DNA of 57,351 nucleotides from positions 1 through 57,351 of the forward strand of contig CAYJHQ010000020.1 in assembly GCA_964369775.1 (NCBI GenBank), written 5' to 3'. The stretch is from CAUPWF01 sp964369775 (GTDB taxonomy: Bacteria > Bacillota > Clostridia > Lachnospirales > Lachnospiraceae). Positions 42,797 through 51,700 of the stretch are shown here, piece by piece (within the stretch, counting starts at the first letter, position 1; each line of letters starts with the position of its first letter). The notes below the pieces were generated by a model, which made no database searches, was not told where the DNA came from, and saw only the letters and a program-made list of their open reading frames with translations. A program made the translations under genes and the position numbers.

Positions 42797-42850
42797 TGTT
42801 GTAGTCCCACTTTAAATATGTTTATATCGTCCGAATTTTTAATTGTTTTT

Positions 42851-42904
42851 TTGTATTTTTTGTACGTTTTTACTATATGTTATTTCAAAAAATGGGTGTA
42901 TGAT
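42851..42904 (+). promoter_or_regulatory. Probable promoter region of the V/A-ATPase operon
   Basis: Two weak candidates: TTGTAT-17-TATATG (42851-42879), and TATGAT (42899-42904) with a poor -35. I cannot choose between them. GGAAAGGAGAGG precedes the first ATG at 42952. Confidence 0.3.
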
Positions 42905-42951
42905 AGAGTATATGTGATTTATTTCATCTTTAATAGGAAAGGAGAGGTGTT

Positions 42952-43263
42952 ATGGAAGCTATTGTTTCTACACTTTCTGAAATTGAGCAAACAGCCATAT
43001 CTATTATTAATCATACTGAAGTCGCTAAGCGAGAGTACGAAGAAGAGATTCAATCAAAAAAACGTGCTTTTGATGAGGAACTTTCCCAAAAAACTGAAGT
43101 GGAACTTTCCAAGATTAAAAACGATATGCAAAAGACCCTCGACCATGACTTGAATTCACTCAAGGTTAAAAGTCAGCAGACCATTCTATCAGTCGAGCAA
43201 GAATACCGGTTACAAAACGAAGCGTATGCAACGCAAATTTTCAACCGAATCATCGGAGGGTAA
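42952..43263 (+). CDS. V/A-type ATPase subunit H (G/NtpF-like)
   Basis: A 103-aa, almost fully helical protein with a coiled coil (residues 20-90, rich in Lys/Glu/Gln), forming the peripheral stalk with subunit E. Sequence similarity in this family is low; position at the head of a V/A-ATPase operon and the coiled coil support the call. Start has GGAGAGG 6 bases upstream. Three bases separate it from subunit C. Confidence 0.8.
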   Translation: MEAIVSTLSEIEQTAISIINHTEVAKREYEEEIQSKKRAFDEELSQKTEVELSKIKNDMQKTLDHDLNSLKVKSQQTILSVEQEYRLQNEAYATQIFNRIIGG

Positions 43264-43266
43264 CTT

Positions 43267-44349
43267 ATGAGTAGTCTATTGAAATATGGAGGACTCTCCA
43301 CTAAAATCCGGGCTATGAGCTCCCGGTTTCTCACACTGGAAGATTATACTACCTTGGCCAATTCTTCAACTGTGTTAGAAGTTATCACCTATTTAAAGGA
43401 TCATCCTTCTTATAGTAGGGTCTTTGAACCTTATGACGAGAAGTTACTACACCGTGGAGATGTTGAAAAGGAATTGATTGAATCCCTTTACAACGATTAC
43501 GGGAAGCTCTATAACTTTGGCGACAGTCACGTTCGTAAGTTTCTAAAGCTATACATGAAGCGCTATGAGATTGACCTAATTACTTATTGCTTGCGAATTG
43601 TATCTAATCATTATGCTGAACCTTTTGATTTGAATCACAAGACAGATTTTTTCAATAAGTATTCTCAAATATCAATCCCAAGGTTAATCGCCTCTGTCAG
43701 TGAGGAAGATTTTATCAATCAACTTCAAGGCACAGAGTATTTTTCACCGTTATACGCTGTATATCAAACGGGTTCTGCCACTCTTTTTGATTACAACCTA
43801 GCATTGGATTTATATTATTACAAATCCACTTGGAAGGAGCAAAAGAAGCATTTAAAAGAGCGTGATCAACAAATTTTTTCAAAAGATATCGGAACAAAGA
43901 TAGATTTGTTGAATTTCCAATGGATTTACCGCTCTAAAAAGTACTATTCTCTTTCATCCAGTGACATCTATGCCATGATTATACCGATTCACTATCACGT
44001 CAGCAGGCAGATGGTAAAAGATTTGGTGGAGACGCCTACTGTAGATGATTTCATAAAGCTTTATAACGATACCTATTATGGAAAAAGGATTACTCCTACA
44101 AAAATGGGCGAACACTTTACTGCCCAAGATTTAGAAGATGGATTCTACCTGGAAAAGATGTATCATGCATACCTCACCCTTCTCTATGCATCTGACTGTA
44201 AGGAGCACCCGCACTCTTTAGCACCGATTAATAGGTACCTGTATCGCAAAGAACATGAAATAACCAAGATCACAACGGTGCTTGAATGCATTCGTTACGG
44301 AATTGGTCCTAATGAAACACTAAACTACATTGGAGGTAACTTGCAGTGA
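43267..44349 (+). CDS. ntpC: V/A-type ATPase subunit C (d-like)
   Basis: A 360-aa helical protein that links the central stalk to the membrane ring. Family features: LSTKIRAMSSRFLTLEDY at the N-terminus, KLYMKRYEIDLITYCLRI near 98-115, and the C-terminal repeat PINRYLYRKEHEITKITTVLECIRYG. The GGAGG in its 3' end serves the next gene, which starts with GTG overlapping its TGA. In many clostridial operons C follows E; here it precedes I. Confidence 0.9.
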   Translation: MSSLLKYGGLSTKIRAMSSRFLTLEDYTTLANSSTVLEVITYLKDHPSYSRVFEPYDEKLLHRGDVEKELIESLYNDYGKLYNFGDSHVRKFLKLYMKRYEIDLITYCLRIVSNHYAEPFDLNHKTDFFNKYSQISIPRLIASVSEEDFINQLQGTEYFSPLYAVYQTGSATLFDYNLALDLYYYKSTWKEQKKHLKERDQQIFSKDIGTKIDLLNFQWIYRSKKYYSLSSSDIYAMIIPIHYHVSRQMVKDLVETPTVDDFIKLYNDTYYGKRITPTKMGEHFTAQDLEDGFYLEKMYHAYLTLLYASDCKEHPHSLAPINRYLYRKEHEITKITTVLECIRYGIGPNETLNYIGGNLQ

Positions 44350-46283
44350 TTGTAAAGATGAAATTCTTAAGTATTACAGGTCCTAAATGGGACTTTGATC
44401 GTGTGACTAACACTTATCTCTCCAAATACGAGACACAGCTCGAAAATGCATTGTCTGAATTAAGGACAGTAGACAACCTAACACCATTTACTGACCATAA
44501 TCCATACAAAGATGCACTAGCTAAAGCCGATGAGTTTTGTATGCACATTGATGAAGCTAAAGTAAGCCCTGATGAAGCTGAACGAACTGATCAAGAGTTA
44601 TTTCAGTTGATTCGAGACACCAACCATGATTTTACCGAGATTCGTATGCACGAAAATCGATTGAAGGCAGAAAAGGAAAAATTAGTCGAAAAACTTCAGG
44701 TTATTCAACCTTTCCGATCCTTTCATTTTGACCTTCACTCCGTATTGCAATACAAATACGTAAAATTTCGATTCGGGCGCGTATTATTAGACTATTATCA
44801 CAAATTAGAAAAATATATCTACGAAGACTTGAATATCATTTTCTTAGAAGGTGGACGAGATGCCAATTATGTTTATGGTGTGTATTTTGTCTCAAAAAGA
44901 GAATCTGAGCGCCAAGATGCGATTTTTAAATCTATGCACTTTGAGCGTTTATTCTTACCTGATGAGTATGATGGCAATCCGTACGAAGCTGCTATACAAT
45001 TGGAAAAAGACATTGAAATGATTGATAATGATTTATCCTCTACAGATGCCAAAATCGGCGATATGGTTTCTGTAAAATCACCTCAGATTCTCGCTGCTAG
45101 AAATGCTTTACTCGTCCGAAATACTAATTTTGAACTTCGAAAAGTTGCTGCTTGCGTAGAAGATAAAAATGATAACTTTTACATCCTTTGTGGTTGGATG
45201 GCCGAAGGTGATGTTGCCGATTTTCTAGAAGAGGTAAAGGATGATCCCAACGTCTTTGTCGTTGTAGAAGATGATAAGAACAAGTACTTTGGAGAGCCAC
45301 CTTCTAAGTTAAAGAATCCGGGAATATTTAAGCCATTTGAAATGTTGACAAAAATGTATGGCATGCCCGCACACAACGAAATGGATCCTACTATCTTTAT
45401 CGCACTTACATACACCTTTATTTTCGGCGTTATGTTTGGTGACTTAGGGCAAGGTGCAATGCTATTTATAGGCGGCGCATTAATCTATAAGTTTAAAAAG
45501 AATAACTTAGCCGCAATTATTTCGGTAGCAGGAATTTTCTCCATGTTCTTTGGTCTGATGTTTGGAAGTGTATTTGGCTTCGAGAACATTATCCCTGCAA
45601 TTTGGTTGCACCCTACAGCTGCAATGACTACTCTACCATTTATCGGTAACCTAAATACAATCCTTGTCATTGCCGTAGGCTTTGGTATGTTTTTAATGCT
45701 TGTTTCCATGATTTTTAATATTGTCAATGCTATTAAAGCTAAAGATTTAAAAGAAGTCCTATTTGACCCAAGCGGCGTAACTGGTTTTGTGTTCTATCTT
45801 TCCCTAGTCATTACAACTGTCTTATTTTTGACTGGAAATCAACTACCTGGAACCATCGTTCTCGTTATCATGTTTGTAATTCCGATGATTTTAATGTTCT
45901 TTAAAGAGCCATTAATCAAGAAGTTGCAAAAGAAAACTTATAAAACAGATAGCGTTGGGCTATTTATAGTAGAAGGATTCTTCGAATTATTTGAAGTACT
46001 CCTCACGTATTTCTCAAACACTCTTTCTTTCATAAGAATTGGAGCCTTCGCAATCATCCACGCTGCAATGATGCAAGTTGTGCTTATGCTTGCTGGTGCT
46101 GAAGCTTCTGGTGGCGATATCAACTGGGCAATTGTGGTTCTCGGAAACCTCTTCGTATCTGGATTAGAGGGGTTAATTGTAGGAATCCAAGTACTTCGTC
46201 TGGAGTACTACGAGATGTTTTCTCGCTACTACAAAGGGACTGGGCGTGAATTCAAACCATATATTCAAAAAGAAAACAAATAA
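44346..46283 (+). CDS. ntpI: V/A-type ATPase subunit I (a-like)
   Basis: A 645-aa membrane stator protein. The cytoplasmic half (1-330) has coiled coils; the membrane half has about eight helices from 350, with FGVMFGDLGQGAML and the C-terminal LTYFSNTLSFIRIGAFAIIHAAM, which carries the Arg lining the ion half-channel. Start is GTG at 44346, with GGAGG 9 bases upstream and GTGA overlap with subunit C. Confidence 0.95.
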   Translation: MIVKMKFLSITGPKWDFDRVTNTYLSKYETQLENALSELRTVDNLTPFTDHNPYKDALAKADEFCMHIDEAKVSPDEAERTDQELFQLIRDTNHDFTEIRMHENRLKAEKEKLVEKLQVIQPFRSFHFDLHSVLQYKYVKFRFGRVLLDYYHKLEKYIYEDLNIIFLEGGRDANYVYGVYFVSKRESERQDAIFKSMHFERLFLPDEYDGNPYEAAIQLEKDIEMIDNDLSSTDAKIGDMVSVKSPQILAARNALLVRNTNFELRKVAACVEDKNDNFYILCGWMAEGDVADFLEEVKDDPNVFVVVEDDKNKYFGEPPSKLKNPGIFKPFEMLTKMYGMPAHNEMDPTIFIALTYTFIFGVMFGDLGQGAMLFIGGALIYKFKKNNLAAIISVAGIFSMFFGLMFGSVFGFENIIPAIWLHPTAAMTTLPFIGNLNTILVIAVGFGMFLMLVSMIFNIVNAIKAKDLKEVLFDPSGVTGFVFYLSLVITTVLFLTGNQLPGTIVLVIMFVIPMILMFFKEPLIKKLQKKTYKTDSVGLFIVEGFFELFEVLLTYFSNTLSFIRIGAFAIIHAAMMQVVLMLAGAEASGGDINWAIVVLGNLFVSGLEGLIVGIQVLRLEYYEMFSRYYKGTGREFKPYIQKENK

Positions 46284-46313
46284 AAAACATTTACTTTTAG
46301 GAGGTCAATTACC

Positions 46314-46760
46314 ATGACATTAACTGTATCAATCACATTAATCTTAGCATTACTATTAAGCATCATCTTACCATTTGGATATTATCTAATCGGAGAAAAG
46401 AACCAAGGTCGTTACAAAAGAGCGATCGGAACTAATACCTTTTTCTTCTTCAGCATCATTTTAGTTGCAACTATTATGTTATTTGCAGGCGAATCTGTAC
46501 ACGCAGAAGATGTTGAAGTTATCAGTAGTGCATCTACATCTGACCTTTCTGTGGGTCTTGGATATATCGCTGCTGCACTTGTAACCGGATTTTCTTGTAT
46601 CGGTGGTGGTATCGCCGTAGCCAGCTCTGCTAGTGCTGCACTTGGCGCTTTGAGCGAGGACTCAAGTATCCTTGGAAAATCATTAATTTTCGTTGGTCTT
46701 GCAGAGGGTGTATGTCTTTATGGGCTAGTTATCTCATTCATGATCCTCGGTAATTTATAA
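46314..46760 (+). CDS. ntpK: V/A-type ATPase subunit K (c ring)
   Basis: A 148-aa proteolipid with four helices. The second hairpin (about 80-148) is the canonical ring unit: GLGYIAAALVTGFSCIGGGIA, then the ion-binding Glu in VGLAEGVCLYGLV. The first two helices (7-27, 42-60) lack a matching carboxylate, so one ion site serves four helices, which in known enzymes favours ATP-driven pumping over synthesis. Na+ or H+ cannot be decided here. Confidence 0.93.
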   Translation: MTLTVSITLILALLLSIILPFGYYLIGEKNQGRYKRAIGTNTFFFFSIILVATIMLFAGESVHAEDVEVISSASTSDLSVGLGYIAAALVTGFSCIGGGIAVASSASAALGALSEDSSILGKSLIFVGLAEGVCLYGLVISFMILGNL

Positions 46761-46764
46761 GCCT

Positions 46765-47073
46765 ATGAAGATGTATTTAATTAGCGATAACGTGGATACC
46801 TATACGGGAATGCGCTTAGCCGGCGTTGATGGCTGTGTCGTGCACACGAGAAATGAACTGCGAGCAGCTCTAGACAGCGCAATCGCTGATCCAGACAATG
46901 GGATTATTCTTTTAACAGAGAAGTTTGGTGTAGAATTTCCAGAGTTAATCAACGATGTGAAGCTGAATCGTAAACTTCCACTTATCATCGAAATCCCTGA
47001 TAGGCATGGGACTGGTCGTAGACCTGACTTCATCACTTCATATGTAAACGAAGCTATCGGATTAAAACTATAA
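46765..47073 (+). CDS. ntpG: V/A-type ATPase subunit F
   Basis: A 102-aa central-stalk subunit: MKMYLISDNVDTYTGMRLAG, GIILLTEKFGVEFPELI and LPLIIEIPD are the family pattern. Starts 4 bases after subunit K with only a weak ribosome site, so translational coupling is likely. Confidence 0.9.
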   Translation: MKMYLISDNVDTYTGMRLAGVDGCVVHTRNELRAALDSAIADPDNGIILLTEKFGVEFPELINDVKLNRKLPLIIEIPDRHGTGRRPDFITSYVNEAIGLKL

Positions 47074-47101
47074 TTGAAAAACGAAAAAGAGGGTGACTGA
47101 T

Positions 47102-47689
47102 TTGACATTAGAAGAAAAAATAGAACATTTGCGCAAAGCCACTATGGAAGAAGCTCGCGCTGATGGCAACCGTATTCTAGAGCAACACAAAGCCTCAATC
47201 GATCAGATCTTTGAGGATCACAAAGAGACTGCCCTAAGACAGGCGCAACTCTCTATAAAAACAGAGGAAGACAACTCTAAGCAACAAAAAAACAAGGTGT
47301 TATCAACTACATTAGTTGAGTTAAAAAGAGAACAGGGTCGCACTCAGTCTCAACTGAAAGCACAGCTCTTTCAAAAAGTTCGCGCATTAGTAGATGACTA
47401 TATGAACACGCCAGAATATACTGCCCTTTTGGTCAGCTATATCAATCAAGCAATCACATTTGCAAAGGATGAACCGCTTGAAATATATATCAATGCTACT
47501 GACAAAGACAAAGTAGCTTATCTCGAAAAGGAGACAGGAATTGCGCCTAACTTAAGCAAAGATGACTTTATCGGCGGAACTCGCACTGTTTTAAGAGATA
47601 GTAACGTATTAATCGATCGCTCTTTCGCCTCTGCAATAGCCGATGAGCAAGACAATTTCTTTTTCTCAGGAGGAAGTAGCAATGAATAA
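47102..47689 (+). CDS. ntpE: V/A-type ATPase subunit E
   Basis: A 195-aa peripheral-stalk protein: long N-terminal coiled coil (LEEKIEHLRKATMEEARADG onward) and C-terminal globular part (FIGGTRTVLRDSNVLIDRSF). GTG at 47093 and TTG at 47102 are possible starts; the AGAGGG site overlaps the GTG, so TTG at 47102 is better. Its end overlaps subunit A by 8 bases. Confidence 0.88.
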   Translation: MTLEEKIEHLRKATMEEARADGNRILEQHKASIDQIFEDHKETALRQAQLSIKTEEDNSKQQKNKVLSTTLVELKREQGRTQSQLKAQLFQKVRALVDDYMNTPEYTALLVSYINQAITFAKDEPLEIYINATDKDKVAYLEKETGIAPNLSKDDFIGGTRTVLRDSNVLIDRSFASAIADEQDNFFFSGGSSNE

Positions 47690-49448
47690 ACAAGGAATAA
47701 TCTACGGCATTAACGGTCCAGTTATCTACTTAAAAGGGAATACTGGATTTGAAATGGGCGAAATGGTATTTGTTGGAAAAGAACGCCTCGTAGGCGAGGT
47801 TATTTCTCTCGATAAAGACCGCACAACCATCCAAGTCTTCGAAGAGACTTCTGGGTTAAAACCAGGTGAAACAGTAGTAACTACAGGCGATGCAATCTCT
47901 GTTACTCTCGCCCCAGGAATCTTAAATAATATTTTCGATGGTATTGAAAGACCGTTAGAGCGTATCGCTGAAAATTCAGGAATCTATATTTCACGAGGTG
48001 TCAGCGTTCACTCATTAGATATCAGCAAAAAATGGGACACTACAATGGTAGTGAAAAAAGGTGATTATCTGTCAGGAGGCGCTATTATTGCCACTGTTCC
48101 AGAAACTACTGCAATCACCCATAAAGTAATGCTTCCTCCTGATATCCATGGAAAAGTACTTACTGTTGTTGAAAATGGTCCTTACACCATTAATGATGTG
48201 CTATTAATACTTGAATTAGATGACGGTTCTAGCAAAGAAATTACCATGACTCAAAAATGGCCAATCCGCATACCTAGACCGACTCATCACAGATTTCCAG
48301 CTTCCAAACCATTGATTACTGGTCAACGTATCATTGACACCATGTTCCCTATCGCAAAAGGAGGAACAGCCTGTGTTCCTGGTGGATTTGGTACCGGAAA
48401 GACCATGACACAACATCAGATTGCAAAATGGTCTGATGCAGATATCATCATCTATATCGGATGCGGCGAACGAGGAAATGAGATGACACAGGTATTAGAA
48501 GAATTTTCTCAACTAATTGATCCAAAATCAGGAAATCCGCTAATGGATAGAACTACTCTGATTGCAAATACTTCTAATATGCCTGTTGCTGCTAGAGAGG
48601 CAAGTATCTATACAGGTCTTACTCTTGCCGAGTACTACCGAGATATGGGATACGATGTTGCTATCATGGCTGATTCTACTTCGCGTTGGGCCGAGGCACT
48701 TCGTGAACTTTCAGGTCGTCTTGAAGAGATGCCTGCTGAGGAAGGTTTCCCTGCTTACTTGGCATCTAGACTTTCGGCATTTTATGAAAGAGCTGGAATG
48801 ATGCATAACTTGAACGGAACAGATGGCTCCGTATCAATTATCGGTGCAGTGTCTCCACAAGGAGGAGACTTTTCAGAACCTGTTACTCAAAACACAAAAC
48901 GTTTTGTTCGATGCTTCTGGGGACTAGATAAAAGCTTAGCTTATGCACGCCACTTTCCAGCAATTCACTGGCTCACTAGTTACAGTGAATATCTCAGCGA
49001 CTTAGCACCTTGGTATAACGATTACGTATCTGCTACATTTATTGACAACCGTAATCAATTGATGGCTATTCTCAACCAGGAGAGTAGCTTGATGGAGATT
49101 GTAAAACTTATTGGTAGCGATGTACTTCCGGATGACCAAAAATTAACTCTTGAAATTGCTCGCGTTATTAGGCTTGGATTCCTTCAGCAAAATGCTTTCC
49201 ACAAAGATGACACTTGCGTATCCATGGACAAACAAGAAAAAATGATGGAAACCATTCTCTACCTATACAAAAAATGTAAAGAACTAATCGCTATGAATAT
49301 GCCAATCTCAATATTGAAAGAAGAAAATATCTTTGAACATGTTATCGCAATCAAATACGATGTTCCAAATGATCAATTATCTTTATTCACCTCTTATATC
49401 AGAGAGATTGACACATTTTATGATAAGATTATGATTAAAAACGCTTAG
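47682..49448 (+). CDS. ntpA: V/A-type ATPase catalytic subunit A
   Basis: A 588-aa catalytic subunit. P-loop GGFGTGKTMTQHQIAKWSD (near 231-249), IIYIGCGERGNEM, and MADSTSRWAEALRELSGRLEEMP. The frame is open to 47643, but the ATG at 47682 has AGGAGGAAG 6 bases upstream and gives the family N-terminus MNKQGIIYGINGPVIYL. It hydrolyses ATP to drive rotation. Confidence 0.96.
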   Translation: MNKQGIIYGINGPVIYLKGNTGFEMGEMVFVGKERLVGEVISLDKDRTTIQVFEETSGLKPGETVVTTGDAISVTLAPGILNNIFDGIERPLERIAENSGIYISRGVSVHSLDISKKWDTTMVVKKGDYLSGGAIIATVPETTAITHKVMLPPDIHGKVLTVVENGPYTINDVLLILELDDGSSKEITMTQKWPIRIPRPTHHRFPASKPLITGQRIIDTMFPIAKGGTACVPGGFGTGKTMTQHQIAKWSDADIIIYIGCGERGNEMTQVLEEFSQLIDPKSGNPLMDRTTLIANTSNMPVAAREASIYTGLTLAEYYRDMGYDVAIMADSTSRWAEALRELSGRLEEMPAEEGFPAYLASRLSAFYERAGMMHNLNGTDGSVSIIGAVSPQGGDFSEPVTQNTKRFVRCFWGLDKSLAYARHFPAIHWLTSYSEYLSDLAPWYNDYVSATFIDNRNQLMAILNQESSLMEIVKLIGSDVLPDDQKLTLEIARVIRLGFLQQNAFHKDDTCVSMDKQEKMMETILYLYKKCKELIAMNMPISILKEENIFEHVIAIKYDVPNDQLSLFTSYIREIDTFYDKIMIKNA

Positions 49449-49462
49449 AGAGGAGCTCGCCA

Positions 49463-50842
49463 ATGTCAATTGAATATTTAGGACTAAGCAGAATCAATGG
49501 CCCTCTTATCGTACTTGAGGGTGTACAAGATGCTTTTTTCGACGAAATTGTAGAATTTGAAGTAAATGGTAAAGAAAAGAAAATCGGACGTATTATTGAG
49601 GTTTATGAAGACCGTGCTGTAATTCAGGTTTTCGAGGGAACTGAAAATATGTCTTTGAAAAATACACACACAAAACTGACTGGTCACGCCATGGAAGTTT
49701 CTCTATCTGAAGATATGCTCGGAAGAGTATTTAACGGAATCGGAACTCCTATCGATGACTTAGGACCAATTGCAGGCGCAACAAAAAGAGATATCAATGG
49801 TCTTCCATTAAATCCTGTTGAAAGAGAGTATCCTAGAAACTATATCCGCACAGGAATATCAGCGATCGATGGATTAACCACATTAATTCGAGGACAAAAA
49901 CTTCCTATCTTCTCTGGAAATGGGCTTCCTCATGATCAATTAGCTGCTCAAATTGCACGACAAGCATCCCTTGGTGAAAACTCTGACGAAGAGTTCGCTA
50001 TTGTATTTGCCGCCATGGGTGTAAAGCACGACGTAGCTAACTTTTTCCAAAAGACATTTGAAGAAAGCGGAGTTTCTGACCACGTTGTTATGTTCTTGAA
50101 CCTAGCTAATGATCCTGTTGTAGAGCGACTTATCACACCGAAAGTGGCTTTGACTGTGGCTGAATACTTAGCCTTTGAAAAAAACATGCACATCCTTGTT
50201 ATCCTTACTGATATGACTTCTTTTGCAGAAGCAATGCGTGAAGTATCGTCATCTAAAGGAGAGATTCCTAGCCGTAAAGGATATCCTGGATATCTGTACA
50301 GCGAACTTGCAACAATTTATGAGCGCGCTGGAATTGTCCGAAACTCAAAGGGCTCTGTAACCCAGCTACCAATTTTAACAATGCCTAATGATGATATCAC
50401 ACATCCAATTCCTGACTTAACAGGATATATCACCGAAGGTCAGGTAGTGCTTGATAGAAATATCAACGGTCAGTCTATCTATCCACCGATTAACATCTTA
50501 CCATCCCTTTCTCGTCTGATGAAGGACGGCATTGGAGAAGGATATACTAGAGTTGATCATCAACCACTTGCAAATCAACTTTTTTCTGCTTACGCAAAAG
50601 TAGGTGAAGCAAGAAACTTAGCCTCTGTTATCGGAGAGGATGAACTTTCTCCAATCGACAAAAAATATTTAGCATTTGGCAAGAGATTTGAAAATGAGTT
50701 TATCGGACAAGGAATAGATGAAAATCGCGCAATTCTAGAGACGTTAGATCTTGGGTGGGAATTACTATCTGCTCTTCCAAGGGAAGAGCTCGATCGAATT
50801 GACACTAAAATACTCGATCAATTCTACAAACCACAAGATTAG
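49463..50842 (+). CDS. ntpB: V/A-type ATPase subunit B
   Basis: A 459-aa non-catalytic nucleotide-binding subunit: MSIEYLGLSRINGPLIVLEG, PIFSGNGLPHDQLAAQIARQA in place of a P-loop, LTDMTSFAEAMREVSSSKGEIPSRKGYPGYLYS. Starts 14 bases after subunit A with an AGAGGAG site. Confidence 0.96.
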   Translation: MSIEYLGLSRINGPLIVLEGVQDAFFDEIVEFEVNGKEKKIGRIIEVYEDRAVIQVFEGTENMSLKNTHTKLTGHAMEVSLSEDMLGRVFNGIGTPIDDLGPIAGATKRDINGLPLNPVEREYPRNYIRTGISAIDGLTTLIRGQKLPIFSGNGLPHDQLAAQIARQASLGENSDEEFAIVFAAMGVKHDVANFFQKTFEESGVSDHVVMFLNLANDPVVERLITPKVALTVAEYLAFEKNMHILVILTDMTSFAEAMREVSSSKGEIPSRKGYPGYLYSELATIYERAGIVRNSKGSVTQLPILTMPNDDITHPIPDLTGYITEGQVVLDRNINGQSIYPPINILPSLSRLMKDGIGEGYTRVDHQPLANQLFSAYAKVGEARNLASVIGEDELSPIDKKYLAFGKRFENEFIGQGIDENRAILETLDLGWELLSALPREELDRIDTKILDQFYKPQD

Positions 50843-50865
50843 CATAGAAAAAGGAGGGAGCCTTA

Positions 50866-51492
50866 ATGGATCCACGATCGTTTCCTACCAAGGGTAACTT
50901 AATATTGGCGAAAAACTCTCTCACGCTTGCAAATCAAGGTTACGAATTGATGGACAAGAAGCGTAATATTCTAATAAGAGAGCTGATGCGCCTAATTGAT
51001 GAAGCCAAAGATATTCAAGAGCAAATCGATACGACATTTACTCATGCCTACCGCTGTCTACAGATAGCTAATATTGAGCATGGTATCAGTAAAGTATCTC
51101 AACTAGCCTATACAATACCAATTGAGCAATCAATCCGCATCAAAACACGAAGCATTATGGGCACTGAGATTCCGCTCGTTGATTTTATTGAAAGTAGCAA
51201 TGCTCCTGCTTACTCTTTTAGCGATACCAATGAATCAATAGATATTGCAAGAGCTGCGTTTAGAGACGTGAAAATTTTGACTATTCGCCTCTCTACTATC
51301 GAAAGCTCTGCGTACCGCCTTGCCAACAACATTAAAAAAACCCAAAAAAGAGCAAATGCCCTAAAAAATATTACCATACCGACATACACTGCACTGGTTG
51401 TAAATATCACCAATGCTTTAGAAGAAAAGGAAAGAGAGGAGTTTACTCGTTTAAAAGTAATCAAAAAGCGATCCTTAGCTAAGGGGTATTAA
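50866..51492 (+). CDS. ntpD: V/A-type ATPase subunit D
   Basis: A 208-aa helical central rotor shaft. The N-terminal PTKGNLILAKNSLTLANQGYELMDKKRNIL and C-terminal helix with RLANNIKKTQKRANALKNI are typical. Last gene of the operon; a terminator follows at 51644. Confidence 0.94.
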   Translation: MDPRSFPTKGNLILAKNSLTLANQGYELMDKKRNILIRELMRLIDEAKDIQEQIDTTFTHAYRCLQIANIEHGISKVSQLAYTIPIEQSIRIKTRSIMGTEIPLVDFIESSNAPAYSFSDTNESIDIARAAFRDVKILTIRLSTIESSAYRLANNIKKTQKRANALKNITIPTYTALVVNITNALEEKEREEFTRLKVIKKRSLAKGY

Positions 51493-51643
51493 CGAAATCC
51501 CTCCCCTTGCTTAAGGTCTCATTAAGAATTTTAAGCTTTTATTTATATCGAGTACATATTTTAGACATTTCTATTGTTTATACTTTAGTTAGATAGTTAA
51601 GATAATTCTTAATTATCCCCCCTCATTCCTTTAGATAACTAAG

Positions 51644-51677
51644 AAAAAAACCCCTTTTTGCAAATCGGGGTTTTTTT
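51644..51677. terminator. Bidirectional terminator, V/A-ATPase operon / glgB
   Basis: AAAAAAACCCC / GGGGTTTTTTT with a 12-base loop between the convergent genes. The stretch 51493-51643 before it holds no gene; it contains only an AT-rich dyad GATAATT-CTT-AATTATC at 51601-51617. Confidence 0.85.
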
Positions 51678-51700
51678 CTGTATATTTATCGACAATTAAA

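Noticed and set aside
42773..43153. 126-codon plus-strand frame before and over subunit H
   Set aside because: It begins upstream of the operon promoter region and reads through subunit H in another frame; no ribosome site or protein pattern.
51601..51617. Fur-box-like GATAATT-CTT-AATTATC
   Set aside because: It lies between convergent gene ends, where no promoter is expected, in very AT-rich DNA. It is probably chance or part of the 3' end.
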